From Hellea sp. (GTDB taxonomy: Bacteria > Pseudomonadota > Alphaproteobacteria > Caulobacterales > Maricaulaceae), in contig JAOIVW010000011.1 in assembly GCA_028224375.1 (NCBI GenBank), forward strand, positions 29,451 to 93,450: a DNA stretch of 64,000 nt. The letters are read 5' to 3'. Positions 27,919 to 36,700 of this stretch are shown piece by piece; position 1 is the first letter of the stretch; each line of letters begins with the position of its first letter. Under the pieces are notes generated by a model that saw only the letters and a program-made list of their open reading frames with translations, was not told the DNA's origin and searched no databases. A program made the position numbers and the translations under genes.

Positions 27919-30447
27919 CTAATTCTCCCTCCAAGCCTGCACCCGCAGCACGCCCCGTTCCGCATAATTTGGATCATTCATCAAAATAGGGATTTCCGAA
28001 GGGCCTACTTTGAAAATTCCGTCTTCAAGGGCGGTTTCGTCCTCGGTGCCCCAGCGCGCAAATTTGATGACTTTAACATCGGCGACACCTGGCACCTCGC
28101 CGGCGGCGGCATATATTTGGCTTAAGTAAATAGGGTCGCCAAAGCTAAGACGGTCCGGATGGAAGAAGGCAAGCTCTCCGTTTTCGAGGCGGGCGGCGGA
28201 GAGGGCGGCTTTCACGGCGCGCAGAACATCGGCCTGGCGGTGGGCAGGATTCACACAAATATGCAATATAATATCAAGCGGGGCGTAAATGGGCGGGTCG
28301 ATTTGAATATCTTGTCCCATAAGGCGGTAGGGTTCTAGATAATCTAATAGCCGGCCTCGAAGATCTTCCGTGAAGGGAAGACCACCAGCCGGGTCAACGG
28401 AGATGAAAAGCGTGTGCCATGAACCGTGCCAGACCTTGCGAACACGCGCTGCCGTCACATCTGGGTGCAGGCTCACTCTTTGTGCATAGTCATCGGGGGT
28501 AACGGCGCGCTCATTTTGCGTAATTGTGCGCGGCGCCTTTATCCGGATGTCTTCAAAGCTTTGAGCTTGTGCGCCGCCAAAACCTGCAAGCGGGTTACGA
28601 ACTTTTGTTATAGAAAACGTTATATCATGAATGGCGTGATGCAGGCTCTCAGCGCCAATATTGCCCGCAGGTCCGCGTCCAACGCGGTAATGGGCATAAA
28701 GCAGCTCATTTGTCTCTGGCTCGGCGCCAAAGGTTTGCGCGCCGGGGAAACGCAGGTAAGTTCGGCCATCTTCCTCAAGTTCTGGAACAAAAAGGCGGGC
28801 ATCTTCACTGGCATCGATCAAGCTTTTTGTTGGGTTCCAGACCGCGCCATTTTCTTTAACCACAATAGCGGGCATAGCTTCGCGTGAATCTATATTGAGA
28901 AAGCTATGCGCACTGGCCAGGTTTTCTCCGTTATGAGGGACGCTAATAATAGAGAGCTCAGTCTCGCGCAGCGAGGGCCTGAAGCTTGCAGAGCTATCAA
29001 GGTCTGACAGGCTAGCGATTGCCGCTTTTAGTTCAGGATCGTTACGGTCAAGCGGGGCGCCAAGTGCTTCTCCGAGGTCAAAGTCGCTATTTTTCGCAAT
29101 CAGGCTAACACCATTATCACACAGGATGATATTTCCGCAGGCCCTCGCAAGCTCGGTTCGTTTTGTAATATCGCCAGGTGCATTGGGGTCGGGAATATGG
29201 CCGAGTTGAAGATCAAATTTAAGGGCATCTTCTGCGTGCCAAGTGATTTTCATAAGATCAACGGCAGGGCCTAGGCTAGGCAATTCGTCGCGTATCGGAG
29301 CGGGGTCTTCGATAAGACGCACAATTTGCCGCTGGCTCATATCCGCAGGGTCAAGCTCGCTCAAATTATCCAAGTCTTCAATGGGCTTGGCGCCTTCGCG
29401 TTGTAATTGCTCAAGACAGACAAAATCACCGGCTTTGAGCTGGATTTGAGCGGCATCTCCGATGATCCACGCCTGAGTAGCGCCGCGGGGCAGCACCGCG
29501 AGCGGATCTCCCCAATCATAAAGCGACATCGCGTTATGATTTTGGCGTAGGGACATAAGGCGCGGCGTTCGCTCGCCATTTGAATCCAGCTCTGTGATCG
29601 GGACGGGTTCAAAGAATTGCGTACCGTCTTTTAGAAGCTTGTGAATATCGATATCGACCCGCTTGGCACTGACAGATTTGACCCGGTTATTGCGCGTCAT
29701 GAAGGAAAAAACAGAAGGCTCAAGGTCTTGATCCCCGCCGACTTCTAAATGAGCGAAGACGCGAGCGGATAATCCGTCAAAAACATCATACCCTAGAAGA
29801 CGGGCATGACGGCGCAGAGAGCTGCGAAGCCGAGCTGTGTTCAGATAAGCTTCATTTGCGGCCACATCCTGAGAATAGCTTAAATGATCTGCATAATGGG
29901 CCAGAAGCTCGACCAGGGTCATGCCAATGTCAGAGATTTCTCGATCTCTCCAGGCTGGACTTAGGGTTGAAAGACGGTCCAGCATTTGCCTTTTAAAACT
30001 CTCAAAATCTTTCGCCAAATAATCCGTAGCAGGAGCTGGGCTGGGAGCGGGTGCTTGATCTGGAGGTAATTCGCAAACATCAAAGACTTCGGGGCATTCG
30101 GCACGAAAGCCAAAGGCAATATCGCGCAGAACATTATCAAACTCACTGCGTAAAATTCGCAATATATAGACAGAAAAATCCCCGGCCATATTAAGCCCGA
30201 GGGTTAAGACCGAACCGGCAAGGGTAACTGTTTCAACTTTAAGACCTCGGATGCGGTCCCCGCCTTGGATTTGAAAATCATCTTTATCAAAGGCAGGCAG
30301 AGCATCAGGGGTATGAACCAGATGGACCTGCAAAATAGATTTATCGGCTGTTCCGATATCTATACGGTCAATACCGTTCACATCATTATTGCCGCGCGCG
30401 CGAAGTCTCTCGCGCCGTTCTGCTAAGAAGCTCCTATCTATACTCAT
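27919..30447 (-). CDS. eCIS baseplate J-like protein (Afp11/Pvc11 position)
   Basis: 842 residues with the same architecture as its downstream neighbour: N-terminal YLAKDFESFKRQMLDRLSTL, ISDIGMTLVELLAHYADHLS, YLNTARLRSSLRRHARLLGY; C-terminal ERAVTPDDYAQRVSLHPDVT, VRKVWHGSW. Baseplate J proteins form the wedges around the hub. Overlaps the gp25 gene by four bases (ATGA). Confidence 0.9.
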   Translation of the reverse strand: MSIDRSFLAERRERLRARGNNDVNGIDRIDIGTADKSILQVHLVHTPDALPAFDKDDFQIQGGDRIRGLKVETVTLAGSVLTLGLNMAGDFSVYILRILRSEFDNVLRDIAFGFRAECPEVFDVCELPPDQAPAPSPAPATDYLAKDFESFKRQMLDRLSTLSPAWRDREISDIGMTLVELLAHYADHLSYSQDVAANEAYLNTARLRSSLRRHARLLGYDVFDGLSARVFAHLEVGGDQDLEPSVFSFMTRNNRVKSVSAKRVDIDIHKLLKDGTQFFEPVPITELDSNGERTPRLMSLRQNHNAMSLYDWGDPLAVLPRGATQAWIIGDAAQIQLKAGDFVCLEQLQREGAKPIEDLDNLSELDPADMSQRQIVRLIEDPAPIRDELPSLGPAVDLMKITWHAEDALKFDLQLGHIPDPNAPGDITKRTELARACGNIILCDNGVSLIAKNSDFDLGEALGAPLDRNDPELKAAIASLSDLDSSASFRPSLRETELSIISVPHNGENLASAHSFLNIDSREAMPAIVVKENGAVWNPTKSLIDASEDARLFVPELEEDGRTYLRFPGAQTFGAEPETNELLYAHYRVGRGPAGNIGAESLHHAIHDITFSITKVRNPLAGFGGAQAQSFEDIRIKAPRTITQNERAVTPDDYAQRVSLHPDVTAARVRKVWHGSWHTLFISVDPAGGLPFTEDLRGRLLDYLEPYRLMGQDIQIDPPIYAPLDIILHICVNPAHRQADVLRAVKAALSAARLENGELAFFHPDRLSFGDPIYLSQIYAAAGEVPGVADVKVIKFARWGTEDETALEDGIFKVGPSEIPILMNDPNYAERGVLRVQAWREN

Positions 30448-30803
30448 GTGCGCCTCACAACCGTTTGCTCACTCCGTTCGCCAGTCGCGATCACGATATA
30501 GCTCAGGTAAATCGTCAGTGTGCTGTCTTCGGCCTCGACGTTAAGTTCATCTATAACTATGAGGTTTTGGAGCCAGCGCTGTAGGTTGGAGCGGGTCATA
30601 AATTCAGCGGCCTCGGTAAGGTTACCACCAGCGGGCTCAAAGATTAGCGCGCCAAGACCTGCGCCAAATTCTGGATGATTAACGCGCTCCCCGGGGGAGG
30701 TGAGCAAGGTGAGTTCAATGAGGTCTTGAATGTAGTCAGTCTCATCTTTCGCGCTTGCCGTTCTGCCGCGATTATCAAAATGGAATGCATGATCTAAGTG
30801 CAT
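30444..30803 (-). CDS. eCIS baseplate gp25-like protein (GPW_gp25)
   Basis: 119 residues with the gp25/GpW lysozyme-like fold: DYIQDLIELTLLTSPGERVN, then HPEFGAGLGALIFEP. The ERVNHPEFGxGL motif is diagnostic. gp25 joins sheath to wedge and triggers sheath assembly. Three bases after the PAAR-like gene. Confidence 0.95.
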   Translation of the reverse strand: MHLDHAFHFDNRGRTASAKDETDYIQDLIELTLLTSPGERVNHPEFGAGLGALIFEPAGGNLTEAAEFMTRSNLQRWLQNLIVIDELNVEAEDSTLTIYLSYIVIATGERSEQTVVRRT

Positions 30804-30806
30804 GGT

Positions 30807-31139
30807 TTACTCCGCGCTAACTGTGGTTTGCGTTTGCTTAAAGCGGCCTTGCCCCTGAACGGGGAGGGGACCTATGGCCATGGCTGAACCAGATTTCAGG
30901 AGCACTGGCGAACTATCGGCTTTCACCCGTGTCGCGCCGCTTGAAAATGACAGCGTGGCGCAGGGTGTGGGGCTATTCCCCGTTACGAGAGGGCAGCCGG
31001 CAACCGTATATTGAGCCGGCGTAATCACGACAGACTCGCCGCCAATTTTAACGCGGCTCGCCAGACGCGTGGGCGAGCTGGCCATCGCTTGATGATCACA
31101 GCCCGGCTGCGCGCTCTGCGTGACAATTGGGGATCCCAT
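30807..31139 (-). CDS. eCIS PAAR-like spike tip
   Basis: 110 residues, rich in Gly, Ser, Thr and short strands: VTQSAQPGCDHQAMASSPTR, KIGGESVVITPAQYTVAGCP, PTPCATLSFSSGATRVKADS. Three Cys and one His could bind a metal as in PAAR tips. Position directly after the spike gene (one-base overlap) supports this role: it sharpens the spike that penetrates the target membrane. Confidence 0.75.
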   Translation of the reverse strand: MGSPIVTQSAQPGCDHQAMASSPTRLASRVKIGGESVVITPAQYTVAGCPLVTGNSPTPCATLSFSSGATRVKADSSPVLLKSGSAMAIGPLPVQGQGRFKQTQTTVSAE

Positions 31140-31651
31140 TAGCTGACCTCCAGGGCGGAGCCGTTAATTTTGGTGCCGCTATTTGTGACTTCAACTTTAC
31201 CTGTGCCGCCGCTATCGATGATGATAGAGTTATCTTTGATGGCGATTGAGGTGCCGTTTTCGAGCTCAAGAAGAATATTGGCAGCAGGGGATTTAACGTT
31301 AAATCTGAGTTTGGCTTTTGGCGTAGCGATGAGCATTTCTTCAACGTCTTTGCTGGGCGCTTGCTGGTCTTTCCAATAGCAGCCAGACCAGATCGCCTTA
31401 TTGCGATCCCCGCCGGCAAATTCGATCCAAACAAGCGCGTCTACGGGCGGGATCATGAAAAACCCAAGATTTGGCTCGGCATAGGGCACGCACGGCAGCG
31501 CCCATACGGCTTTATCGCCGTGAACATCTGGGACTAGGACTTCCACGCGCCCGCCTCCAAGGGGATCCGTTGAGTTTGTGACGGAGCCTGAATATTTCCC
31601 GAAAGCTTTTAAGCGGGAGGCGGTATTTTGGTAATTTGGGTCTGCTAGCAT
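31139..31651 (-). CDS. eCIS gpV/gp5-like spike protein
   Basis: 170 residues. An N-terminal OB-fold (KYSGSVTNSTDPLGGGRVEV, ALPCVPYAEPNLGFFMIPPV, VWIEFAGGDRNKAIWSGCYW) is followed by a short beta-repeat needle (NILLELENGTSIAIKDNSII, VEVTNSGTKIN). Typical of the central spike of contractile systems (Pvc8 C-terminal part or gpV). Confidence 0.9.
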   Translation of the reverse strand: MLADPNYQNTASRLKAFGKYSGSVTNSTDPLGGGRVEVLVPDVHGDKAVWALPCVPYAEPNLGFFMIPPVDALVWIEFAGGDRNKAIWSGCYWKDQQAPSKDVEEMLIATPKAKLRFNVKSPAANILLELENGTSIAIKDNSIIIDSGGTGKVEVTNSGTKINGSALEVS

Positions 31652-31660
31652 GATATATCC

Positions 31661-32803
31661 TTAAGGCCGCACATTAGGCACGGTTGTTCCCAATCCTTCG
31701 CGCGTGAGCGTAAAGGCCTGCGTCCAAGTTCCAGGGGTGATAGTGTGGACAACGTCTTTGACGTAATAGAGCCCATCATGATCCAGCCCTGCGCCCCTTA
31801 GGCCCACAAGTTTAGATGTATTGAGCACGCGGCCGTATTTACCCAGATCTAGCTCTCCTGTAGCTTTAAGGGTGTCCGTCGTGGCATCTGATTGCGCCTG
31901 AGCGCGCGAGAGCGCTTCGCCGGGGGCTTGGCCCGCTTGCGGGCGCAGAATTTGGGTGCGAAGGGTACGCGCATTATTCATCGCGCTGCGCGCAGCGAGC
32001 GGGAGACGGCGAGAGTGCGTGGACTGGACGGGCACAGTCTGGCCGGTTTGGATATCTTGAACATTTCCTGAAACCTGCGCTGCTTCGGATTCGGTGTTCT
32101 CAAAGCTCAAGCCGCTAATATTGGTCTCGGGGCCCATATTTGTTGTCAGGGCAGGCTGCGGCACGCCTAGGCGCGGGGGAGGTCCCCAATAGGCGCGAGA
32201 GGTCAGCGGCACAGGCCCTGGCAGGAGCGCGAATATATGATCGGCCTCGGCCGCGAGCTCATTGATATAAGCCAGGTCTGTTCCGCTCTGCATCGGTGTG
32301 CGGTCAACAGGATTATCCCGCGAGCTTGCAAGGGGAGGCCGGATATCGGGGATGATACCGTAGCGTGAATAGCTTGCCAGAATTTGCAAGACAATATCCA
32401 TAGACGCCATGCCAGGGAAGGCGGCTTGTTTTTCCTCGAGGTCCATCAGTGCGGTAAGATCGCGTCCCTTTAAAGTAAGGGTAGCCGAGCCGCCTTCTGC
32501 AGCAGGCTTAAAGTCAACATCTTGGATGACGCCGTCCATCAGGACATCAATTTTCACGCCTAATATACCTGTGATGACAATGCGCGATCCGGCTTGCAAG
32601 CTTTGCATTTTCAATAGTGGTAAGTCGCCCGCGAGCTTTGCGCTGCGGCCTGCTTTTAGCACGAGTGAGAAGCCTGAGGGATCCGTATCAGACACGGCGA
32701 TTTCGGCGCTTTCAAAGGACTCCATGACGGCTGCCGGAGCGGGCAGCGGAATTTCTTTTCCAATCAGAAGGTTTAGGCGGACACCGATAGCGTCAATATT
32801 CAT
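31661..32803 (-). CDS. eCIS baseplate hub protein (gpD/Pvc8 N-terminal type)
   Basis: 380 residues. Resembles late-control gpD / gp27 hub proteins: VLMDGVIQDVDFKPAAEGGS, TLTLKGRDLTALMDL, MDIVLQILASYSRYGI, DLAYINELAAEADHIFALLP, and a C-terminal LDHDGLYYVKDVVHTI. Hub trimer adapts the six-fold tube to the three-fold spike. In this locus hub and spike are separate genes, whereas Afp8/Pvc8 are fused. ATGA overlap with the upstream LysM-like gene. Confidence 0.85.
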   Translation of the reverse strand: MNIDAIGVRLNLLIGKEIPLPAPAAVMESFESAEIAVSDTDPSGFSLVLKAGRSAKLAGDLPLLKMQSLQAGSRIVITGILGVKIDVLMDGVIQDVDFKPAAEGGSATLTLKGRDLTALMDLEEKQAAFPGMASMDIVLQILASYSRYGIIPDIRPPLASSRDNPVDRTPMQSGTDLAYINELAAEADHIFALLPGPVPLTSRAYWGPPPRLGVPQPALTTNMGPETNISGLSFENTESEAAQVSGNVQDIQTGQTVPVQSTHSRRLPLAARSAMNNARTLRTQILRPQAGQAPGEALSRAQAQSDATTDTLKATGELDLGKYGRVLNTSKLVGLRGAGLDHDGLYYVKDVVHTITPGTWTQAFTLTREGLGTTVPNVRP

Positions 32804-33129
32804 GAGTCGCCCTCCTCGGATTCTGGTAGCGGCACAAAGGAAGGTCCGACCATAGGAATAGCAAGGCGACGGCCAGGGCGCTGCGTGAGAGTCGACGGCT
32901 TCAGGGTGAGGGCATAATCTGCAATGCGCCAGAACTGTGTGGCATCGCCATAACTATTATGGGCAATGATATCCAGACGCTCAGCGGGTGTGACCGTGTG
33001 AAATCCGGCTATGGAAACGGCATCCTGCGGCGGAATAAAGCGGCGCGCGAGATAGCTAATCTCCTTGCCAGAAGACGTCTTCATTTTGCGAAGCGGGAGG
33101 TCATGGTATCGGGAATTTTCTGAAATCAT
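32800..33129 (-). CDS. eCIS LysM/gpX-like baseplate protein
   Basis: 109 residues with FHTVTPAERLDIIAHNSYGD, ATQFWRIADYA and RPGRRLAIP, a tail protein X / LysM-like pattern. In eCIS the LysM part of Afp7/Pvc7 binds near the hub; here it is a separate gene eight bases after the CIS-tube-type gene and overlapping the hub gene. Confidence 0.75.
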   Translation of the reverse strand: MISENSRYHDLPLRKMKTSSGKEISYLARRFIPPQDAVSIAGFHTVTPAERLDIIAHNSYGDATQFWRIADYALTLKPSTLTQRPGRRLAIPMVGPSFVPLPESEEGDS

Positions 33130-33137
33130 ATGGCCTC

Positions 33138-33782
33138 CTAAAACGCGCTAAGTTTTTGCGATAAGGCTAAGGTATCTTCATTGCGCACCTTAGCAGCTTG
33201 GGTCTCTTTGATGATCTGGTGGCTCAGATACATGGCATATCCCGGATGGGACGTTTCCAGATCGGAATAGGTAAGCACGGTCATGTCGAGCCCGACTTTT
33301 GCGCGTATGGGATTAAGGTTCTCGTCAAAGAACTCTTCAGAAATGCTAAAGCCAGTCATGCGAACGGGCAGGACGCGTGAGCCGAGCACCAGCACGGTAA
33401 AGGGCGCGGAGGCGGGCAAAATCTCAAGGGTGCCGAGCGATAGCAAAGCCGTGTTAGCAATAACGGTCAGGCTGTTAGGCGAGATCAGCGTTTCCAACGC
33501 CGCGAGCTGCGGGCGCACCCCGTGCTTGAGGGCCATCTTATCATTTTCGGCAAGATCATCAGTGGCGTCAAAGACGCAGTCCATTTTAATGGTCTCGACC
33601 GGCGCTCCGCTTAGGCGAAAGGCATCGGATGTCGCTCCGCCTTCCACGGCGTTGGCTTTAAGATCACGCGTGAGTGTTTCGGGGTTATATTGGAAGGTAA
33701 TCACGGAGGGTTTGGCAATCGGCTTATTAAAGACGACAATGGCGACTTTAGATAGGCGAGGCGTGTTAGAAGAATGGCTCAT
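33138..33782 (-). CDS. eCIS tube-initiator protein (Afp7/Pvc7 N-terminal type)
   Basis: 214 residues beginning with PSVITFQYNPETLTRDLKAN and including VETIKMDCVFDATDDL and VLPVRMTGFSISEEFFDENL. These are typical of the CIS_tube domain family that links hub to tube. The LysM domain normally fused to it is the next gene. Overlaps the giant upstream gene by four bases. Confidence 0.8.
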   Translation of the reverse strand: MSHSSNTPRLSKVAIVVFNKPIAKPSVITFQYNPETLTRDLKANAVEGGATSDAFRLSGAPVETIKMDCVFDATDDLAENDKMALKHGVRPQLAALETLISPNSLTVIANTALLSLGTLEILPASAPFTVLVLGSRVLPVRMTGFSISEEFFDENLNPIRAKVGLDMTVLTYSDLETSHPGYAMYLSHQIIKETQAAKVRNEDTLALSQKLSAF

Positions 33783-36700
33783 CCGGGTATTTCTCCTGCA
33801 ACTCGTTCAAAATTAGCGATGTCTTCGCTCAAATCAGCGTAAGCAAGATCAAAGCGCCGTCTGGCTTCATGAAAAAACTCTGTTTTGTTTCTAAATTCGG
33901 ACTGATATTCTCGGTTAGCTCTGAGCTGACGAACATCGTCAATCTCTTCAATGCCTAGAAACGGAATGGTGCCGCGCGAGCTGAATTTATGGAATGCAAA
34001 AGCGTCGCCGGAAGGAATGGCATCATCCTTGTCAACGCTTGTTGTTTTAAAATAATCTTTGATAGACGTTCCCAAGTCATTAAGGACATTTTCGGATAAC
34101 GAACTTCTACCTAATATGGCGGCATTACTTTCCCTTAGCTTTTGATGCCATACGGAGCTTGAAGCTTGGCTAGAGACGGGACTAAATTCATAACTGCCAT
34201 CACTTTTTTCCCGGAATCTATACACGAAAACACCGCCTGCATGGGCCTGATAGGGTATATAATCCTGTTGTGTTATGGCAGCATATTTAGTGCGTAATTG
34301 AGCTTGAATACTTGCTTTTTCGGCAGCAGGTAAATCGCGGTTTTCCTCAAGAGGCCTGACGATTGCTCTTAAGTCATCAAACTCGACTTCAGAGACTGAG
34401 CTCATTGTACTTACATTATACTCGGACCAATTTCGGTCAAACACGATATCGCCTGTGTCCGTCCGAACAAAATGCTGGAAAGCAATATATTTGACGATTG
34501 AGCCGATTTTATTCGGATCACTATTAAAACTACTGATAGTCGCATTGAAGGCCGTATTAACCGTGGAGGATAAAATCCACTCATGTTGTCCGGGCGCAGC
34601 AGCTCGAACCATTTCAGCGGTATAGGTGATGTTTTTCTGAGCGCGGGCACTTTTTCCTGTCGTTAGAAAGAATAAAAGTCCTTCATCACTTGAATCGCCT
34701 TCTTGTTCCTTATCGCCATAATATTTTAATTTGAAACTGGTTTTAAACGTATCACTGCGCCAGAATAAACCCCCGGGGCGGAACGCATCCGCTTTAACAG
34801 CTTCTTTATACGCCTTATCTTCGTCAACAGCTGTCATCGGAATATAGGCTCTGACGGCATTTATGAGTTGAGAGCTAAAGCTATTTGCAATCGTGTCTGG
34901 TGAGCTATTTTTCAATGCATGCTCCACAAGTATTTGCGTACTGTCTTGACCAACAGCTTGTGGGAGCAGAGCTCGCCTATGAAATGTCTCTTTAGCATTG
35001 GGTGTATTAAGAATAATCGCCGTTAGGCCATCAGTTTCTGTTGAGAGTTTTACGGCTTTTGCATACAGGGCGTCCTTAACGGCATCGTTATCGCCAAATA
35101 TCCCTGTTGAATGCAGAGGCCTTTTGAAAGCATCCGTCAATATAGCTGTGTCAGTTCCTAGAGTTTGGGCAACTTGGGACCATGCTATTTGCGTGTAGGC
35201 CAGACTTTTGGCCGTATCCTCGTTAATACTTCTATTGATACTACTATTTAGACCGGACTGAACACGGGTACTTAACCCTTGGATTTGTGTACTGAACTTA
35301 TCTTTAAAAGCCTGGCCGCCATTGGATAAACCTAAGGCGACCAAAATACGTTCCATAAAGGGTTTTAACCGCGCCGCAGCGGCATCAACTTGCGCCGCTT
35401 CAGCCGCAGCATTTGGCGCTCCATTATCTAAAGCATCATCCGCCTGTTCGCCCTCCTGATCTACCCTATCTTCAGCGCCTAAGGCCCCATCAACATCAGC
35501 TCTGATATCTCCCGTCGTTTTCGTGACTTTCTGATCGCTAACAACCGCGCCTTGATCTGCTGCATGCTCGAGTTGGCGGCGCACCCCGGGCTTTTCTTTA
35601 AGCCTGGTTAACCACTCCTGAATGGCTACAGGCGTGGAACGCATCATAGGAATAACATCATTGCCTTGTTCGGTCATATAAAGCGTATGGCTCTCCCCGC
35701 CGCCTGAAATAGGGAGCGGGGTCATTAAATCACCATTGGCGTCGGGCGCGGCCGCCGTACCGCCGCGGCCCGTAAAGCGGGCCAGGACTTTACGAATGAG
35801 TTTTACAATCGCGTCTTCGATTTTCTGGCGAATGCCGCCTATGATATCTTTAACGCGCTCGGCCACGTTCCCAAGACCGATAAGCCGAGCAATCAGGTCA
35901 ATCGTCGGCGGCAACAAGCCTGCCAAAACCTTTTCAATAGCCTTTGCCGCCGGTTCGATGTTGCCATTGGCTATCTGCACCATGCCGTCGACAACCGTAT
36001 GCACGACCTGCACAATGCGCATGAAATTATCCTTCATCCACAAGATGAAGTCCCAGATCATCATGATAATTTTTAAAAGTGCGCCGGCGGGGTTGATAAG
36101 GCTGGCTAGCCAGACCACGCCGGCTTTAATTAGGCGCTCTGTAAGGAAAGTTGTAATGCCGCCAATGACTTCTTGTGCAAGGCCGGTAAGGTCTTCTTTG
36201 ATTTTATCAAATAGTCCGCCCCACCCCCCGGTAATCAACTCGGCGGCATATCCAATAAAGAACTCGATCTTTGCAACTGCGGCTTGACCTAAAATCCGTA
36301 CGGCCACCCGGCGCATCATATCTAGCGTGAGGCCTAAAATTTGCCGCGCTATATCGAGGATACCCCAAAAATCAAATTTTTCGGGCATTTGAATGCCGCC
36401 AGCAAAAGCGCCGGTAAGCCAGCCGATAATGCCGCCAATAAGATGATCGGCAAATTTATTCCCAAATTTGCGAAAGCCTTCGACAACTGCGGAGAAGAGG
36501 TTTCCTAGAAAATCGATGGGGTGGGCAATGATATTGCCCAGAGAGTCCATAAAGTTTCCGATATAGGTATAAAACTCAGCCGGCTCGATGCCCAGCGCGC
36601 GAAGGACTGGCTCCAAAATAAGACGGGCAACTTCGCCCCAATCCCCAGTAATTGCTGCGGTAACGACAGCAACGATCGTATTGAGTGCGCCTTCGACAAA